Positions 63,038 through 64,000 of a DNA stretch of 64,000 nt are shown here, one piece after another. The notes beneath the pieces are model-generated. The model was given only the letters and a program-made list of their open reading frames with translations, ran no database searches and was not told where the DNA came from. Made by a program: the position numbers and the translations under genes. How positions within the stretch are numbered: the first letter of the stretch is position 1; the number at the start of each line of letters is the position of its first letter. This DNA comes from Virgibacillus halotolerans. Lineage in GTDB: Bacteria > Bacillota > Bacilli > Bacillales > Amphibacillaceae. The stretch lies in the NCBI RefSeq assembly GCF_016908515.1, contig NZ_JAFBEA010000011.1:62001-126000 (forward strand), read 5' to 3'.

Positions 63038-63913
63038 TTATTCTTCGCCTATGGCATAAACAGTACCAGTATTATCAAACAGGTACAATGTACGGTCCGG
63101 GGCAAGAACCATATTTGAAAATTCGCTGGCTTTTCCAGATCGGAAATTCCATTTAAGCTCCCCTGATGAATCGACAGCGTAAATTTCATCCCATGAGCGA
63201 AAATACACAGTCCCCTCACTATCAGCAATGATGTCACTGTACCCCATTCCGAGAACAAACGGATCTGCAGGAACACCTAAATTTGTTTCCCATGCAAAGG
63301 AATCCTTAAGATCCCCATTATCCCCGTCAAATAAAGCAAACAAATCATTATTCAGATGCACCCAAATATCTCCATCTGCTGTAATGGCGGGAGCAGGACG
63401 CTGGTAATCTCCTGCATGCATATCAAGCTCTTCGTGAAAGTTCGTTGATTTCCATTTTAACTCACCGTCACTTGCGATTGCGTATAACCCGTCAGCTTCT
63501 TCGTCATGCATATTGGTAACTATGTAGATTGTACCATCAGCCCCGATAACAGGGATCGACTTCTCTGGATCACCCGTATATTTTTCCACGATTTCAAGGG
63601 ACCAAAGCACTTCCGGTTTTTGTGGTCCGGCAAATCGGGATTGTCTCGTCCAATTCGTATCTATCGGATGAATGGCTGTTGGATCATAATCCCCTTCCAA
63701 AAAATCACCGATGTTACCATTGGGATCAAACGGACCTGCCTTCTCCGCTTCTTTTTCTGTTGATGCCGTTTGAGTGTCATTATTCTCATCTTTATTTGAC
63801 TCGGATTCGTTTGGTTGATTGTTTCCCTCTCCATCATTACTATACTCAGACGAGCAGGCATTAAACAGCAATAAAAAAAACGCAACTAAAACTAAAATGA
63901 TTACTTTTTTCAA
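63038..63913 (-). CDS. Lipoprotein with PQQ-like beta-propeller repeats
   Basis: This 291-residue lipoprotein has lipobox LFNAC (Cys20), an Asp/Asn/Glu-rich linker (21-60), then several blades of the pyrroloquinoline-quinone-like repeat: GADGTIYIVTN...GLYAIASDGELKWK, ADGDIWVHLNNDLFAL, DSEGTVYFRSWDEIYAVDSS, APDRTLYLFDNTGTVYAIGE. TTG 63913 follows GGAGGGAATACG. It is shorter than full propellers with seven or eight blades, so it may be partial or assemble with a partner. The function is unknown, possibly surface binding. Confidence 0.88.
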   Translation of the reverse strand: MKKVIILVLVAFFLLLFNACSSEYSNDGEGNNQPNESESNKDENNDTQTASTEKEAEKAGPFDPNGNIGDFLEGDYDPTAIHPIDTNWTRQSRFAGPQKPEVLWSLEIVEKYTGDPEKSIPVIGADGTIYIVTNMHDEEADGLYAIASDGELKWKSTNFHEELDMHAGDYQRPAPAITADGDIWVHLNNDLFALFDGDNGDLKDSFAWETNLGVPADPFVLGMGYSDIIADSEGTVYFRSWDEIYAVDSSGELKWNFRSGKASEFSNMVLAPDRTLYLFDNTGTVYAIGEE

Positions 63914-64000
63914 ACGTATTCCCTCCTATTATTGTTGTCTTATCCAGCAAAGTTTTCCCCTATGAAAACACACATCAAACTCAGATTAACACAATATGGA

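Overview
The window is low-GC Bacillaceae chromosome, probably from the Oceanobacillus/Virgibacillus/Lentibacillus side of the family. This rests on the conserved order MoxR ATPase - DUF58 - transglutaminase - guaA (yeaC-yeaD-yebA-guaA in Bacillus subtilis), a gerABC-type spore germinant receptor operon, a DUF3231 protein, a DUF1540 protein and typical strong GGAGG ribosome binding sites. The genus is an inference.

Layout. 1-11 kb holds transporters and their regulators: a truncated permease behind a Zur-like box, a TetR/DHA2-efflux divergent pair, an FAD/NAD reductase behind a Fur-like box, a TetR-ABC-FtsX operon with its palindromic operator, and an Rpn-type nuclease. 11-13 kb is decayed DNA with helicase and IS debris. 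13-45.5 kb is accessory DNA made largely of small genes on the minus strand (HD hydrolase, nucleotidyltransferase, GNATs, VOC, MmcQ, NUDIX, DUF418, lipoproteins, DinB, GrpB, MarR, a peptidase S51-like protein and others). Most of these are followed on their 3' side by a short hairpin-like repeat with a GGCCCG or GCGCCCG core. I count about 19 copies between 14.4 and 45.4 kb and saw none in the flanks. Gene truncations and a partial gene duplication end exactly at these repeats, so the region resembles an integron-type cassette array, although no integrase of that type is visible. This is the most interesting feature of the window.

The array is interrupted by an IS110 relic (16.4-17.6 kb), a fabF-MFS pair (26.8-29.4 kb), and two diverged copies of a TetR-controlled oxidoreductase cluster in inverted orientation (18.0-21.4 kb plus strand, 29.7-36.5 kb minus strand). 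It also contains debris of a Tn916-like integrative conjugative element: topoisomerase III N-terminus, Cys-rich KTR protein, TcpC, integrase N-terminus and a DUF3173 protein. The 3' end of guaA (45.6 kb) and about 235 bp downstream of it are duplicated at 25.67-25.90 kb, so guaA is probably the insertion site of the island.

45.6-64 kb is ordinary backbone: guaA, the yebA-yeaD-yeaC homologues, an amidase, a four-gene ger operon, a DUF3231 gene, a membrane protein, a YflT-like stress protein, a divergent polysaccharide deacetylase, small sporulation-type proteins and a PQQ-repeat lipoprotein. No rRNA, tRNA, CRISPR array or known riboswitch was recognised.
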